Below, piece by piece: positions 33,222 through 42,234 of a stretch of DNA of 64,000 nt. Source of the stretch: Roseomonas sp. (GTDB lineage: Bacteria; Pseudomonadota; Alphaproteobacteria; Acetobacterales; Acetobacteraceae); NCBI GenBank assembly GCA_020249925.1, contig JADCER010000012.1:62001-126000 (forward strand). Direction: 5' to 3'. The notes beneath the pieces were generated by a model that did no database searches, was not told the DNA's origin, and saw only the letters and a list, made by a program, of their open reading frames with translations. The translations under genes and the position numbers were made by a program. Every line of letters starts with the position of its first letter. Position 1 is the stretch's first letter.

Positions 33222-33285
33222 TCAGGCAGGCTGATTTCCGGGCGGGCCGGGGCTATATGTCCCGGCAAAAGACAGGGGGTTTCCG

Positions 33286-34329
33286 ATGAATAGACGCACC
33301 ATGCTGGCCGCGCCCTTGGCCGCGCCGCTGCTCGCTGCCGCCAGCACCGCCCAGGCCCAGGCGGCGCTGGTGACCGAGGAATTCATGATCCCCGCCGGCG
33401 ATGCGGGGATTGAGCTGTTTCTGCGCAATAAGCGCCCGGAAAACCTGACGAGTTTCACCCCGGCGCGGACGGTGATTTTCGTGCATGGCGCGACCTATCC
33501 GGCGCATACGGCCTTTGACCTGCCCTTGGGGGGCCTGTCCTGGATGGATTACATCGCCGGTCAAGGCTTTGACGTTTGGTGCCTGGATATTCGCGGCTAC
33601 GGTCGCAGCACGCGCCCTGCGGAAATGAGCCAACCGCCAGAGGCCAATCCGCCCATCGTGCGCGGTGAGACCGCGGTGAAGGATATTGCCACCGCAGCCG
33701 CCTTCATTCGCGAAAGGCGGAATGTCGCGAAGCTGGTGCATATCGGCTGGTCCTGGGGCAGCACACTGATGGGCCGCTTTGCCGCCGATAACCCCGCCTT
33801 GGTGGAACGCCTGGTGCTATTCGCGCCGCCCTGGCTGCGCGAGGGACCGAGCCTCGCTGCCGGCCCCGCCGCCGCGACGCTTGGTGCTTATCGTACCGTG
33901 ACCCAGGCGCAGGCGCGGGAACGCTGGATGACCGGCGTGCCGGAGGCCAAGCGCGCTGGCCTGATCCCGCCCGGCTGGTTTGAACACTGGGCGGGTGTCA
34001 CCTGGGCGACCGATCCGGAAGGCATGCGGCGCAATCCGCAGACGCTGCGCGCGCCGAATGGTGTGCTGCTGGATAGCCGGGAATATGCGCAGGCCGGCCG
34101 GCCCTTCTGGGACCCGGCCAAGGTCACGGCACCCACCCTGCTGGTGGTGGCGGAATGGGACCGCGATACGCCGCCCAGCATGGCGCTCGCGATCTTCCCG
34201 CTGCTGACGAATAGCCCCGGCAAGCGCCTGGTGGTGCTGGGGGAAGGCACGCATACCATTGTGATGGAACGTAATCGCGGCGCGCTGTTTCAGGCGGTGC
34301 AGGGCTTCCTGGTGGAAGCTTCTGCCTGA
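33286..34329 (+). CDS. Exported alpha/beta hydrolase
   Basis: A 347-residue protein with a signal (MNRRTMLAAPLAAPLLAAASTAQAQA; the RR pair may be a Tat signal) and an alpha/beta-hydrolase fold: VIFVHGATYPAH, LDIRGYGRSTRP, nucleophile elbow GWSWGS (Ser), acid in VVAEWDRDTPPSMA and His in GTHTIVME. It is located in the periplasm by inference. Substrate unknown. Its start follows a 64-base gap from the dehydrogenase gene. Confidence 0.8.
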   Translation: MNRRTMLAAPLAAPLLAAASTAQAQAALVTEEFMIPAGDAGIELFLRNKRPENLTSFTPARTVIFVHGATYPAHTAFDLPLGGLSWMDYIAGQGFDVWCLDIRGYGRSTRPAEMSQPPEANPPIVRGETAVKDIATAAAFIRERRNVAKLVHIGWSWGSTLMGRFAADNPALVERLVLFAPPWLREGPSLAAGPAAATLGAYRTVTQAQARERWMTGVPEAKRAGLIPPGWFEHWAGVTWATDPEGMRRNPQTLRAPNGVLLDSREYAQAGRPFWDPAKVTAPTLLVVAEWDRDTPPSMALAIFPLLTNSPGKRLVVLGEGTHTIVMERNRGALFQAVQGFLVEASA

Positions 34330-34390
34330 CGGGGCGCACCGCCCCACGCCATGCTAAATCCTGCCTGAACGAATCGGAGAAGCCCTGCCC

Positions 34391-35401
34391 ATGTCCAAAC
34401 CCACCCCCTCGCCCGGCCTGGTGGTTGATCGCAACCTCGCGCTTGAACTGGTGCGCGTGACGGAAGCTGCGGCACTCGCTGCTTCCCGCTGGATCGGCCG
34501 GGGCGACAAGAACGCCGCCGATGGCGCCGCGGTGGAAGCCATGCGCAAGGCCTTTGATACGGTCGCCATCACCGGCACGGTGGTGATCGGCGAAGGCGAG
34601 ATGGATGAGGCGCCGATGCTCTATATCGGCGAAAAGGTCGGGCTTTACGCCAAGGCAGGCGGCGGGCCGGAAGTGGATATTGCGGTTGACCCGCTGGAGG
34701 GAACCTCCATCACCGCCAAGGGCGGGCCGAATGCGATTGCGACCGTGGCGCTGGCGGAAAAGGGCGGATTTTTGCACGCGCCCGATATCTACATGGATAA
34801 GCTCGCGATCGGGCCTGGGCTGCCGGAAGGCATTGTGGATCTGGATGCGAAGCCTGAGGAAAACCTCCGCGAATTGGCGCGCGCCAAGAAATGCGACATT
34901 GGCGATCTGATGGTCTGCACGCTGGATCGCGACCGGCATAAGGAAATGATCCGCGCCTGCCGCGCTGCCGGCGCGCGCATCATGCTGCTGGGCGATGGCG
35001 ATGTTTCGGGGCTTATTGCGGTGAGCCAGCCGGAAGCGGGCATTGATATCTATATGGGCTCGGGCGGCGCGCCTGAGGGCGTGCTGGCAGCCGCGGCCTT
35101 GCGTTGCATTGGCGGGCAGATGCAAGGCCGGCTGATGTTTGAGAATGAGGATCAGATCGCGCGCGCGCGGGCCATGGGCATCAGTGATCCCAACCGCAAA
35201 TACAGTGTCGAGGAAATGGCTAAGGGCGATGTGATGTTCGCCGCCACAGGTGTCACCAGTGGCGCCATGCTGCGCGGTGTGCGGCGTTTTGCTGGTGGGG
35301 CTTACACGCATTCCATCGTCATGCGGTCCAAATCCGGCACGGTGCGCTATGTGGAAGGGCACCATAATTTTGCGCGCAAGCCCAGCGCCTTCATCGCTTG
35401 A
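34391..35401 (+). CDS. glpX: Class II fructose-1,6-bisphosphatase
   Basis: A 336-residue GlpX. Metal and substrate motifs are GTVVIGEGEMDEAPMLYIGE and VDPLEGTSITAKGGPNA, with later GSGGAPEGVLAAAALRCIGGQMQGRL. It removes the 1-phosphate of fructose 1,6-bisphosphate in gluconeogenesis and in the Calvin cycle-type pathways. A palindromic GGGGC-GCACC-GCCCC lies just before it at 34331-34345. recJ follows 18 bases later, so the two are probably co-transcribed. Confidence 0.94.
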   Translation: MSKPTPSPGLVVDRNLALELVRVTEAAALAASRWIGRGDKNAADGAAVEAMRKAFDTVAITGTVVIGEGEMDEAPMLYIGEKVGLYAKAGGGPEVDIAVDPLEGTSITAKGGPNAIATVALAEKGGFLHAPDIYMDKLAIGPGLPEGIVDLDAKPEENLRELARAKKCDIGDLMVCTLDRDRHKEMIRACRAAGARIMLLGDGDVSGLIAVSQPEAGIDIYMGSGGAPEGVLAAAALRCIGGQMQGRLMFENEDQIARARAMGISDPNRKYSVEEMAKGDVMFAATGVTSGAMLRGVRRFAGGAYTHSIVMRSKSGTVRYVEGHHNFARKPSAFIA

Positions 35402-35419
35402 TCAGGGCGCGCGTATTTC

Positions 35420-37201
35420 ATGGATGATCGCGCGCTGACAGGCCCCGTATTGGGTGTCACGCGCAGCGTCACCGGGCGAAGCTGGCAATGGCGCGCGGGC
35501 GATGCGCGCATCGGCCTTGGCATCGCGCAGCGTTTGGAATTGCCTGAGATGCTGGGGCGCTTGCTCGCCGCGCGCGGCATTGGCCTGGATGATGCGGCGG
35601 ATTTTCTGGAACCGAAGCTGCGCGCGTTGATGCCGGACCCCGCAAGGCTTGCCGATATGGAGGCAGCGGCGGATCGCATCGCCGTTGCGGTGCGGAGCGG
35701 CGAACATGTCGCGGTCTTTGGTGATTATGATGTGGATGGTGCTTGCGCTGGCGCGTTGATGACACGGTTTTTGCGTGATCTTGGCTGCCAAGTCACACCC
35801 TATGTGCCGGATCGCATCAAGGAAGGCTATGGGCCGAATGCACCGGCGATTGCAGCCCTTTGTGATGCCGGTGCGTCGCTGATCATTTGCGTGGATTGCG
35901 GCATTGCGGCGGGTGTCGCTTTGGCCGCCGCTGATGGCCGCGCGGATGTTGTGGTGTTGGATCATCACAAGGCGGAAGGCGCGTTGCCGGGGGTGCTTGC
36001 CGTGGTCAATCCCAATCGGTTGGATTGCCCATCCGGCTTGCGCCATATTTGCGCCGCGGCGGTGGCGTTTCTGGCGGCAACGGCAAGCTTGCGCGTATTG
36101 CGTCGCGCGGGATGGTTCACGCGCCGCAAGGAACCCGATCTTCTCGCGCTGCTTGATATCGTGGCGCTCGCGACAGTGTGCGATGTCATGCCGCTCACGG
36201 GTTTCAATCGCGCTTTGGTGGCGCAGGGGTTGAAGGTATTGGGCAAGCGCGGGCGGATTGGGCTGGCCGCTTTGCTGGATGTCGCGGGGCAGAAGGATAT
36301 GCCAAGCGCCCATACGCTCGGCTTCATGCTGGGGCCGCGTATCAATGCCTCAGGCCGGATTGCGGAAGCGGATTTGGGCTTGCGGCTTTTGCTGTCGGAA
36401 GATGCCATTGAAGCGCGCGCCATGGCGGAAAAATTGGATGAGGTGAATAAGCGCCGGCAGGAAGTGGAAGGCGATATGCTGGGCGCCGCACTTGCGATGG
36501 CGGAAGCGCAGGTCAAGGCCGGCCATGCCGTGCTGCTGGTGGCGGCGGAAGGCTGGCACCCCGGCGTGGTTGGCATTGTCGCCGGCCGGGTCAAGGAAAA
36601 ATTCAATCGCCCCGCCTGTATTGCGGGCATTGCGGGCGGCATTGCCAAGGGTTCGGGCCGGTCTGTCACCGGTGTTGATCTGGGTGCGGCGATCATTGCC
36701 GCGCGGGAATCGGGCTTGCTGGAAACCGGCGGCGGGCATCCGATGGCGGCTGGGTTTTCCTACAATATCGCGAAGGGCGAAGCACTCCACGCCTTTCTGG
36801 AAGAACGCCTTGCCCATGCCGCGCGCCTGCCGAGTGCGGCGGATTTGCTGGTGGAAGGTGCCATCACCGTGCCCGCCGCAACGGCGGCGCTGGCGCAGGA
36901 TATCGGGCGCCTCGCCCCCTTTGGTGCGGGGAATGAGGAGCCGATCTTTGCCCTCGCCCGTGCCCGCGTGGTGCGCGCGGATCGCATCGGCAAGGAAGGC
37001 GCGACAATCCGCGCCTTTGTCGAAGGTGAAGGTGGCGGGCGGCTCAAGACCATTTGCTTTCGCGCCAAGGAAGGTCCGCTCGCTGAGGCATTGCTTTCGC
37101 CCGATCGTACGCCCTTGCATCTCTGCGGGCATTTGCGCGCGGAAAGCTGGAATGGCGATGTGAGCGTTGGGTTTCAGATTGTGGATGCGGCGCGGGTATA
37201 A
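35420..37201 (+). CDS. recJ: Single-stranded-DNA-specific exonuclease RecJ
   Basis: A 593-residue RecJ. DHH-family motifs: VFGDYDVDGACAGALMTRFL (motif I), ICVDCGIA, and VVVLDHHKAEGALP (DHH). DHHA1 region contains GWHPGVVGIVAGRVKEKF and GGGHPMAAGFSY. It degrades ssDNA 5'-3' in recombination and mismatch repair. Domain order and length are normal. The start overlaps nothing and follows glpX by 18 bases. It is convergent with the DUF2125 gene, 10 bases apart. Confidence 0.94.
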   Translation: MDDRALTGPVLGVTRSVTGRSWQWRAGDARIGLGIAQRLELPEMLGRLLAARGIGLDDAADFLEPKLRALMPDPARLADMEAAADRIAVAVRSGEHVAVFGDYDVDGACAGALMTRFLRDLGCQVTPYVPDRIKEGYGPNAPAIAALCDAGASLIICVDCGIAAGVALAAADGRADVVVLDHHKAEGALPGVLAVVNPNRLDCPSGLRHICAAAVAFLAATASLRVLRRAGWFTRRKEPDLLALLDIVALATVCDVMPLTGFNRALVAQGLKVLGKRGRIGLAALLDVAGQKDMPSAHTLGFMLGPRINASGRIAEADLGLRLLLSEDAIEARAMAEKLDEVNKRRQEVEGDMLGAALAMAEAQVKAGHAVLLVAAEGWHPGVVGIVAGRVKEKFNRPACIAGIAGGIAKGSGRSVTGVDLGAAIIAARESGLLETGGGHPMAAGFSYNIAKGEALHAFLEERLAHAARLPSAADLLVEGAITVPAATAALAQDIGRLAPFGAGNEEPIFALARARVVRADRIGKEGATIRAFVEGEGGGRLKTICFRAKEGPLAEALLSPDRTPLHLCGHLRAESWNGDVSVGFQIVDAARV

Positions 37202-37211
37202 CCACCCGGAT

Positions 37212-38288
37212 TCAATGCTGCGGCCAGACAATCGGCGGCAGGCGCGTCAGCGGGATTTGCACCACGCTCACCACGCCGTTTTGCAGGCTGATCGGAATTT
37301 CCGCGACCGGCGGGCCGCCATTGGGCGGGCGACGCGTCAGCATCCCAACGGCGAATTTCGTGCCATCCAAGGCGCGCCGCTGGATCAGGCCGGACCGCGC
37401 GAGGGAATCGATCGCCGCATTCGGATTGGTGACCGAAAGCGTGCCCGCAAGCGCCGGCTGAAGCGCGGGATCAAGCCGCGCGGAAAGCCGAAGGCCCGCA
37501 TCCAAATCCCCCCAGGCCAGGCGCAATTGGCGCACATCCAGCTTGCCATCTGAAGCGCGCCAGGCGTCCAATTGCTCACGCAGGCTCGGCAGCGGCAGCA
37601 CGCTGCCATAAAGCGCGCCATCAAATTCAAGCCGCGAAAGCCTTGGGCCAAAACCGGCAAGGGCTGGCGCGCGCAGCCAGGCCTGGGGCAGCGCCGCGTC
37701 CTCGGCGGCGAATTGCAGGGTCAGCGTGGCTTCGGCCGTGCGCACCCAATTCGCATCGCCACCCAGGCGATTGATGGTCAGCACCCCATCCGGGGTTTGC
37801 GCCACCAGGCCCTGCAGCAGCGCATTGGCCCGGCGCGGCGGCTGGCCCGCTTCCAACGGTAGCAGCGCCGTGAAGCTTTCCGTGGTGAAGGGAATGCGCG
37901 TGGCACCAAGCCTGATCGCCTGCGGGCCAGTGGCCTCCAGCCTCAGCGCATCCGGCAAGGGCAGGGGGGTTGCAAGCGTCAGGGTCTGAACTTCCCAGCC
38001 CATGCCCTGGCCCGAGGCTTCATCCCCCGGGCTTTCGATGGAAAGCCGAGGGATAGTGAGCCGCGCGGCGAAAGGCCAGCCGCTGCGGTCGGGGATGTCG
38101 TGATTGATGCTCCAGCCCTGGGCGCGGTGCTTGATCACCCAATCGCTGAAGCCTTCCGCCAGCGCCCCCGTGCTCCAACGCCAGAGCAGGCTTTGGCCAG
38201 CCACCAGCGCGGCGAGCAGCATGAGCACGGCAAAGAGGAAGCGCCCAAGGATCGGCGCGCGGGTGGAGGGGGATCGCTTGGCGTTCAT
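37212..38288 (-). CDS. DUF2125 domain protein, inner-membrane anchored
   Basis: A 358-residue protein with one N-terminal membrane helix (LFAVLMLLAALVAGQSLLW, residues ~18-36) and a large domain outside the cytoplasm. It has the DUF2125 pattern of long beta strands (LTIPRLSIESPGD, PQAIRLGATRIPF, LDALRRLEL-like, LQAWRASDGKLDVRQLRLAWGDLDAGL), with the start of the typical WxxNHDIPDRSGWPF segment. The start at 38288 (MNAKRSPS) is used; the reading frame stays open further upstream. Its promoter overlaps the ChaC-like gene divergently, only 38 bases away. Function is unknown (common in alphaproteobacteria; AsmA-like in appearance). Confidence 0.75.
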   Translation of the reverse strand: MNAKRSPSTRAPILGRFLFAVLMLLAALVAGQSLLWRWSTGALAEGFSDWVIKHRAQGWSINHDIPDRSGWPFAARLTIPRLSIESPGDEASGQGMGWEVQTLTLATPLPLPDALRLEATGPQAIRLGATRIPFTTESFTALLPLEAGQPPRRANALLQGLVAQTPDGVLTINRLGGDANWVRTAEATLTLQFAAEDAALPQAWLRAPALAGFGPRLSRLEFDGALYGSVLPLPSLREQLDAWRASDGKLDVRQLRLAWGDLDAGLRLSARLDPALQPALAGTLSVTNPNAAIDSLARSGLIQRRALDGTKFAVGMLTRRPPNGGPPVAEIPISLQNGVVSVVQIPLTRLPPIVWPQH

Positions 38289-38326
38289 GCTATGCGCCGA
38301 TATAGCGGGGTTTGAGTGCGCCCGCC

Positions 38327-38890
38327 ATGACAACCGATATCGCATCCTTATTGGCCCCGGATGGGGATTTCTACGTCTTTGCCTATGGTTCGCTGATCTG
38401 GCGGCCAGGCTTTGACCATGCCGCGCGTCATCCGGCGCTGCTGCGCGGCTTTCACCGGCGTTTTTGCCTCTGGAGCCACCGGTATCGCGGCACGCCGGAA
38501 CGCCCAGGGCTGGTTTTGGGGTTGGATCGCGGCGGCGCCTGCCGCGGTGCCGTGTTTCGCGTACCAGGTCGCGCGGCGGCGGAGACGCTGGCCTATCTGG
38601 ACGCGCGCGAATTGCCGGATGGGGGAGAGGTTGTCTATCGCCGCCGGCTTCTGCCGCTGACACTGCTGGATCATGGGCGGCGCGTGCCGGCCATTGCCTA
38701 TGTCGCGAACCGGGCCTGCCGGCTTTATTGCGGCAAGCAGCCGGCTGAGGTTTTGGCCCGCGCCATTGATACGGGCCATGGGCAGATGGGATCGAACCGG
38801 GATTATCTGTTTAATACGCTCGATCATTTGGGGGAGATGGGCGTGCGTGATCGCGGGTTGGAGGCGATTGCCGCGCTGATCCGGCGATGA
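38327..38890 (+). CDS. Gamma-glutamylcyclotransferase, ChaC-like
   Basis: A 187-residue protein with the YGSLIWRPGF motif (YGSL) and catalytic acid region in GYRGTPERPGLVLGLDRGG, then AYLDARELPDGGEVVYRR. ChaC-type enzymes degrade glutathione to 5-oxoproline and Cys-Gly. The start at 38327 (MTTDIASLLAPDG) is preferred over a GTG at 38312 because it fits the family length. The gene is divergent from the DUF2125 gene. Confidence 0.85.
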   Translation: MTTDIASLLAPDGDFYVFAYGSLIWRPGFDHAARHPALLRGFHRRFCLWSHRYRGTPERPGLVLGLDRGGACRGAVFRVPGRAAAETLAYLDARELPDGGEVVYRRRLLPLTLLDHGRRVPAIAYVANRACRLYCGKQPAEVLARAIDTGHGQMGSNRDYLFNTLDHLGEMGVRDRGLEAIAALIRR

Positions 38891-38956
38891 TGCTGCCTAT
38901 GGCGCGATTCGGCAAAAAGGATCACGCTGCCTTCGGAATTGGATAAGGACAGGATC

Positions 38957-39295
38957 ATGGCCCTGCAACGCATGGTGCTTGAAATTGGCATGGGCACCGA
39001 TATTCGCGGCGCGGATTACACCAAGGCAGCAGTGCGGGCACTTCGCGATGCGCTTTGGCACAATTCACTCACCATCGGTGCCGCGGTTGGCCAGGATGCT
39101 GATGCCATGCAGGTGGAAGTGCTGATCGGCGTGCCGAAGCCTGATCTGGTGGATAAGGACCAGGTATTGGCCATTCTGCCGCATGGCACCGGCAGGGTGA
39201 CCTTGGTGGAAGGTGGCCTCGAAATTCCGAATGATGAGGGCACCAATAGCACCGTGATCGCCAATTGCTGCGCCATTGTGCGCATGGATGTGTGA
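38957..39295 (+). CDS. Lin0512 family protein, first of a tandem pair
   Basis: A 112-residue protein of the Lin0512 family (start MALQRMVLEIGMGTDIRGADYTKAAVRALRDALWHNSLT). The start at 38957 has AAGGA upstream. It pairs with the next gene, 13 bases away, and the two share the N-terminal pattern MALxRxxLExGxGxDxxGxDYTKAAxRAxxDALxHxSL and the middle pattern MQVEVxIGVxxPDxVD. The family has unknown function; the pair suggests a heterodimer. Confidence 0.8.
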   Translation: MALQRMVLEIGMGTDIRGADYTKAAVRALRDALWHNSLTIGAAVGQDADAMQVEVLIGVPKPDLVDKDQVLAILPHGTGRVTLVEGGLEIPNDEGTNSTVIANCCAIVRMDV

Positions 39296-39308
39296 GGGGA
39301 GAGCGATT

Positions 39309-39650
39309 ATGGCCTTGAAGCGCATCATCCTGGAAATGGGCAGCGGCAATGATCTGCATGGTGGCGACTACACCAAGGCCGCCTTGCGCGCGGTGCAGGA
39401 TGCCTTGCACCATTCATCGCTGTCTTTCATTCGCACCCTTGGGCTTGATATCAAGACCATGCAGGTGGAAGTGACCATCGGCGTGCAGCAGCCCGATAAG
39501 GTGGATATCGAAGCGGTGCGGAAATCCCTGCCTTATGGCGTCGTGACAGCGCGCGCGGTGAAGGGCGGCTTGGATGTCCCGGAAGAAGGGGCGCATGACA
39601 AGGCCGTGATCGCCGCCGCTGCCATTGCGGTGCGGTTTGATCTGCCCTGA
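39309..39650 (+). CDS. Lin0512 family protein, second of a tandem pair
   Basis: A 113-residue Lin0512 protein (start MALKRIILEMGSGNDLHGGDYTKAALRAVQDALHHSSL), a paralogue of the previous gene. ATG at 39309 is chosen as it gives the same N terminus as the paralogue, with GAGGGGAGA upstream. The pair is compact, ending just before a convergent Bug-type gene. Unknown function; possibly a small enzyme or carrier subunit. Confidence 0.8.
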   Translation: MALKRIILEMGSGNDLHGGDYTKAALRAVQDALHHSSLSFIRTLGLDIKTMQVEVTIGVQQPDKVDIEAVRKSLPYGVVTARAVKGGLDVPEEGAHDKAVIAAAAIAVRFDLP

Positions 39651-39715
39651 GGCGGGTCAGCATTTGCGGCGGGGGGGCTTTGTTTGGGGGGTGCCCCGTG
39701 ATTGCCGAGACGCCG

Positions 39716-40699
39716 CTATTCTCGATTAATGCCGGATGCGCCGATGATCTGGGTCCATTTGGCGATATCAGATGCGATCCTTTGCCTCAGCGCTTCTGGG
39801 CCGCGCGCTGCGGGGGCAGGGGCCGTACTGGCCAAGTCGCGTAGCCGCCCCTGTAGGACAGGATCTTGCTGAGCACCTTCAATAGCTTCAGCAAGCCGCG
39901 CAATGACAGGGGCCGGGGTTGCCGCCGGGGCGGCAAAGGCGTTCCAGATCACTAAATCAAAACCTGGCAGGCCTGCCTCAGCAAAGCTAGGCACATCAGG
40001 CAATTGCGGAATGCGCTGTGGTGCGGAAACCGCGAGCGCAATGGCCGTTCCGCCGCGGTGCGCTGGGATCATAGTGACGGTCTGATCGATCACCGCATCC
40101 ACAGTGCCGGCAGCCAAATCCGCCATGGCGGGACCGGCGCCGCGATAGGATACCAGCGTTGCCTTCAACCCGGCGAGGTGCAGCAGGTATCCGGGTGCAA
40201 GATGGCTTGTGGTGCCTGAACCGGCTGTACCGAAAGTAGCCTTGTCGCCATTGCGGCGAATATGGTCCAGCAGCCCCTGTAAATCGCGAATTTGCCCACG
40301 CGGGGAAGCCGCCAAAACCATGGGCACATCCGCCACCATGGAAATCGGCGCCAATTCGCGCCGGGGATCGAAGCCGGCATTGGGGTTCAGCACATGGCCA
40401 ACGGCCATGACACCCATATTGCCGAAGACCAGCGTCTGCCCATCGGCTTCCGCCCGCGCGGCGCGCTGCATGCCAATCAGCCCGCCCGCGCCGCCGACAT
40501 TTTCAACCACCACGCTGCGGCCCAGCAGCGGCGCCATGGCCTGGCCGAAGTAGCGCGCCAGCGCATCCAGCGTGCCGCCTGGGGCGGATGGAACGATGAT
40601 GGTGATGTTCCGTTGTGGAAAGGATTGTGCCAGGGCCGGCGCGGCCAGTGCGGCCAAGGGCAGGGACAATAGGGCCCGGCGGGGCAAAGAATGACGCAT
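39716..40699 (-). CDS. Bug-family (TTT) substrate-binding protein
   Basis: A 327-residue periplasmic binding protein of the tripartite tricarboxylate transporter family. Signal MRHSLPRRALLSLPLAALAAPALA, then FPQRNITIIVPSAPGGTLDALARYFG, ENVGGAGGLIG, and C-terminal LPDVPSFAEAGLPGFD, all typical. Starts at 40699 with GGAGGAAG upstream. It is not next to TctA/TctB genes; its membrane partners are presumably elsewhere. Ligand unknown. It is divergent from thrC. Confidence 0.88.
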   Translation of the reverse strand: MRHSLPRRALLSLPLAALAAPALAQSFPQRNITIIVPSAPGGTLDALARYFGQAMAPLLGRSVVVENVGGAGGLIGMQRAARAEADGQTLVFGNMGVMAVGHVLNPNAGFDPRRELAPISMVADVPMVLAASPRGQIRDLQGLLDHIRRNGDKATFGTAGSGTTSHLAPGYLLHLAGLKATLVSYRGAGPAMADLAAGTVDAVIDQTVTMIPAHRGGTAIALAVSAPQRIPQLPDVPSFAEAGLPGFDLVIWNAFAAPAATPAPVIARLAEAIEGAQQDPVLQGRLRDLASTAPAPAARGPEALRQRIASDIAKWTQIIGASGINRE

Positions 40700-40820
40700 G
40701 GCGCTTCCTCCTTGATTTGCTCTTTCTTGTGGCGGGAAGGTTAACGCCGACGACGGCTCTTGCCTATGGCCCCACCCCCGCCCCTCGCGCTTTCGCGCCG
40801 CACCCTTTATGTCTCCCGCC

Positions 40821-42218
40821 ATGGAGTATATCTCGACACGCGGGCAGGCGCCGGCCCGGGATTTTGAAGGCGTATTGCTGGCGGGGCTCGCTGAGGATGG
40901 CGGGCTTTTCGTGCCGCGCCATTGGCCGGAGCTGTCGCCCGCCGAATGGCGCGCCATGCGCGGGCTTTCCTATCCGGAACTCGCGGCGCGCATCATCGGC
41001 TTATTCGCCGGGTCTGGCCTGCCGCTGAATGCGCTCTGCCAGGAAGCCTATGCCGGCTTTGGCCACCCTGCCATCGTGCCGCTGGTGCAGCTTGATCAGC
41101 GGTCTTTCGCGCTGGAGCTGTTCCATGGCCCGACGCTCGCCTTCAAGGATATGGCGCTGCAATTGCTGGGGCCCTTATTCGATCATGTGCTGACCAAGCG
41201 CGGCGAGCGTGTGACGATTGTCGGCGCGACCTCGGGCGATACAGGTTCCGCTGCCATTGAAGCCTGCCGGGATCGCGCGGCAGTTGATATCGTCATTCTC
41301 CACCCCGAAGGCCGCACCAGCGAAGTACAGCGTCGGCAAATGACCAGCGTGCTGGCGCCCAATGTCAGCAATATCGCGATCAAGGGCGATTTCGATGCCT
41401 GCCAGGATTTGGTCAAGGCCATGTTCAATGACGCGCCCTTCCGCCAGGAAATGCGGCTTTCGGCGGTGAATTCGATCAATTGGGCGCGGATTGCGGCGCA
41501 AATTCCCTATTATGTCGCGGCGGCCTTGGCGCTTGGCGCGCCGGATCGGCCTGTCGCCTTCAGCGTGCCCACCGGCAATTTCGGCAATGTGCTGGCCGCC
41601 TGGGCCGCGATGCGCATGGGCCTGCCGGTCGCCAAGCTGATCGTGGGCTCCAACCGCAATGACATCCTGGCGCGCTTCCTGGCTGCCAATGACATGACGG
41701 CGCGGCCGGTCGAACCATCCCTGTCGCCGTCCATGGATATTCAGGTTTCCTCCAATTTCGAACGCCTATTGTTCGAATTGCAGGGCCGCGATGGCGCGGT
41801 TACGGCGGAAGCCATGCGCCGCTTCCGCGCCGAAGGGCGCATGCCCATCGCGGATGCGGCGTGGCGGGAAGCCACCAAGCTTTTCGCGGGCTTCACCCTG
41901 GATGATGCCGGGACACTCGCCGAAATCCGCCATTTGCATCAGGCGGCGGGGTATTTGGCGGATCCGCATACTGCCGTTGGCACTGCCGCCGCCCGCGCCT
42001 TGGCGCCGGAAGACCCTGGCATTCCGGTCGTGGTGGCCGCCACCGCGCATCCGGCGAAATTTCCCGATGCGGTGGAACGCGCCACAGGGCTCCGCCCCCC
42101 TCTGCCCGCGCGGCTTGCCGACCTATATGATCGGGAAGAACGCTTTTCCGTCCTGGCCGATGACCTCGGCGCGGTGGAAGCCGCAGTTCGTGCCCATGCC
42201 CGTCGTAATGCAGCTTGA
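40821..42218 (+). CDS. thrC: Threonine synthase
   Basis: A 465-residue ThrC. N terminus MEYISTRGQAPARDFEGVLLAGLAEDGGLF, PLP-lysine site FHGPTLAFKDMALQLLG, and phosphate-binding TSGDTGSAAIEA. Converts O-phosphohomoserine to threonine in the cytoplasm. An ATG 12 bases upstream (40809) is in frame; the ATG at 40821 is preferred because MxYISTRG is the family start. The M16 peptidase gene follows closely. Confidence 0.93.
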   Translation: MEYISTRGQAPARDFEGVLLAGLAEDGGLFVPRHWPELSPAEWRAMRGLSYPELAARIIGLFAGSGLPLNALCQEAYAGFGHPAIVPLVQLDQRSFALELFHGPTLAFKDMALQLLGPLFDHVLTKRGERVTIVGATSGDTGSAAIEACRDRAAVDIVILHPEGRTSEVQRRQMTSVLAPNVSNIAIKGDFDACQDLVKAMFNDAPFRQEMRLSAVNSINWARIAAQIPYYVAAALALGAPDRPVAFSVPTGNFGNVLAAWAAMRMGLPVAKLIVGSNRNDILARFLAANDMTARPVEPSLSPSMDIQVSSNFERLLFELQGRDGAVTAEAMRRFRAEGRMPIADAAWREATKLFAGFTLDDAGTLAEIRHLHQAAGYLADPHTAVGTAAARALAPEDPGIPVVVAATAHPAKFPDAVERATGLRPPLPARLADLYDREERFSVLADDLGAVEAAVRAHARRNAA

Positions 42219-42234
42219 AAAGATCAACCTACCC

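Noticed and set aside
41791-42234. Long N-terminal extension of the M16 peptidase in the same frame
   Set aside because: It lies out of frame inside thrC and has no family similarity; the family start matches 42235 (or 42208).
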